From DASZUK01 sp963745595 (GTDB lineage: Bacteria; Actinomycetota; Acidimicrobiia; Acidimicrobiales; RAAP-2): a DNA stretch of 64,000 nt. How positions within the stretch are numbered: the first letter of the stretch is position 1; every line of letters begins with the position of its first letter. Under the pieces are notes generated by a model. It was not told where the DNA came from. It ran no database searches and worked only from the letters and a program-made list of their open reading frames with translations. The translations under genes and the position numbers were made by a program. Location: contig CAVUYB010000007.1 in NCBI GenBank assembly GCA_963745595.1, forward strand, positions 449,975 to 513,974. The letters run 5' to 3'. This document shows positions 63,980 to 64,000 of this stretch, in pieces.

Positions 63980-64000
63980 ATGGCAGTTCCCCGCAAGAAG
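63980..64000 (+). CDS. rpmF: Probable 50S ribosomal protein L32, first seven codons
   Basis: Only MAVPRKK is visible before the window ends. This is the conserved N-terminus of ribosomal protein L32 (MAVPKKK-type), which continues with a Ser/Arg-rich stretch. The identification rests on seven residues and could be wrong. It seems to be leaderless and under a 26-base palindrome. Confidence 0.5.

Overview
This is a very GC-rich stretch of an actinobacterial chromosome. The lineage looks like Acidimicrobiia or a close relative. Evidence for this: two giant secreted proteins carry the YWxVASDGG...FGDAxFYG repeat I associate with that group, there is an F420-type luciferase-fold oxidoreductase and a mycothiol-type PIG-L deacetylase, GTG starts are common, and several genes look leaderless. 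No rRNA, tRNA, CRISPR array or insertion sequence was found.

Layout. 1-3.6 kb: the 5' part of a glycine-rich secreted protein, a Fic enzyme, and a three-gene toxin-antitoxin-like operon. 3.8-10.8 kb: an SGNH hydrolase, then a reverse-strand operon of histidine phosphatase, ComA-type phosphosulfolactate synthase, VOC protein, AMP-dependent acyl ligase and two membrane acyltransferases. This could be a pathway that makes and modifies sulfolactate. 11-16.5 kb: a broken hypothetical gene, a DHA2-type MFS exporter divergent from a MarR regulator, a diverged partial duplication of that pair with a RES-domain fragment at the junction, and a PIG-L deacetylase. 16.8-25.3 kb: an amine catabolism island (alanine dehydrogenase, aldehyde dehydrogenase, Lrp regulator, class III aminotransferase, FAD oxidoreductase) containing a second partial duplication. 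25.3-44.7 kb: MazEF-like pair, an 18-TIG-domain secreted protein, a secreted hydrolase-like protein, NCS1 permease, phosphoribosyltransferase, SDR plus DapB-like reductase, SRAP protein, a TAT-exported phospholipase-C-like enzyme and an Ig-like repeat protein.

45-63.9 kb is the most coherent region. A TetR regulator closely resembling KstR2 lies next to IpdA and IpdB, the CoA-transferase-fold enzymes that open the last steroid ring. Five copies of a palindrome matching the KstR2 consensus AnCAAGnnCTTGnT (three perfect, two with one mismatch) lie in front of ipdAB/kstR2, an SDR gene, an NDP-forming acyl-CoA ligase divergent from an amidohydrolase, and both arms of a complete LIV-type ABC importer. 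This suggests a steroid C/D-ring regulon with its own dedicated importer. A HigBA module sits inside the region. The window ends on the first seven codons of a probable rpmF.

Caution: about twenty genes are interrupted by what look like single-base indels (clear family homology continues in the next frame), and two loci are tandem partial duplications with unique junction DNA. Both could be assembly or read errors rather than biology. Coordinates for such genes are given for the whole gene, with the shift position stated.
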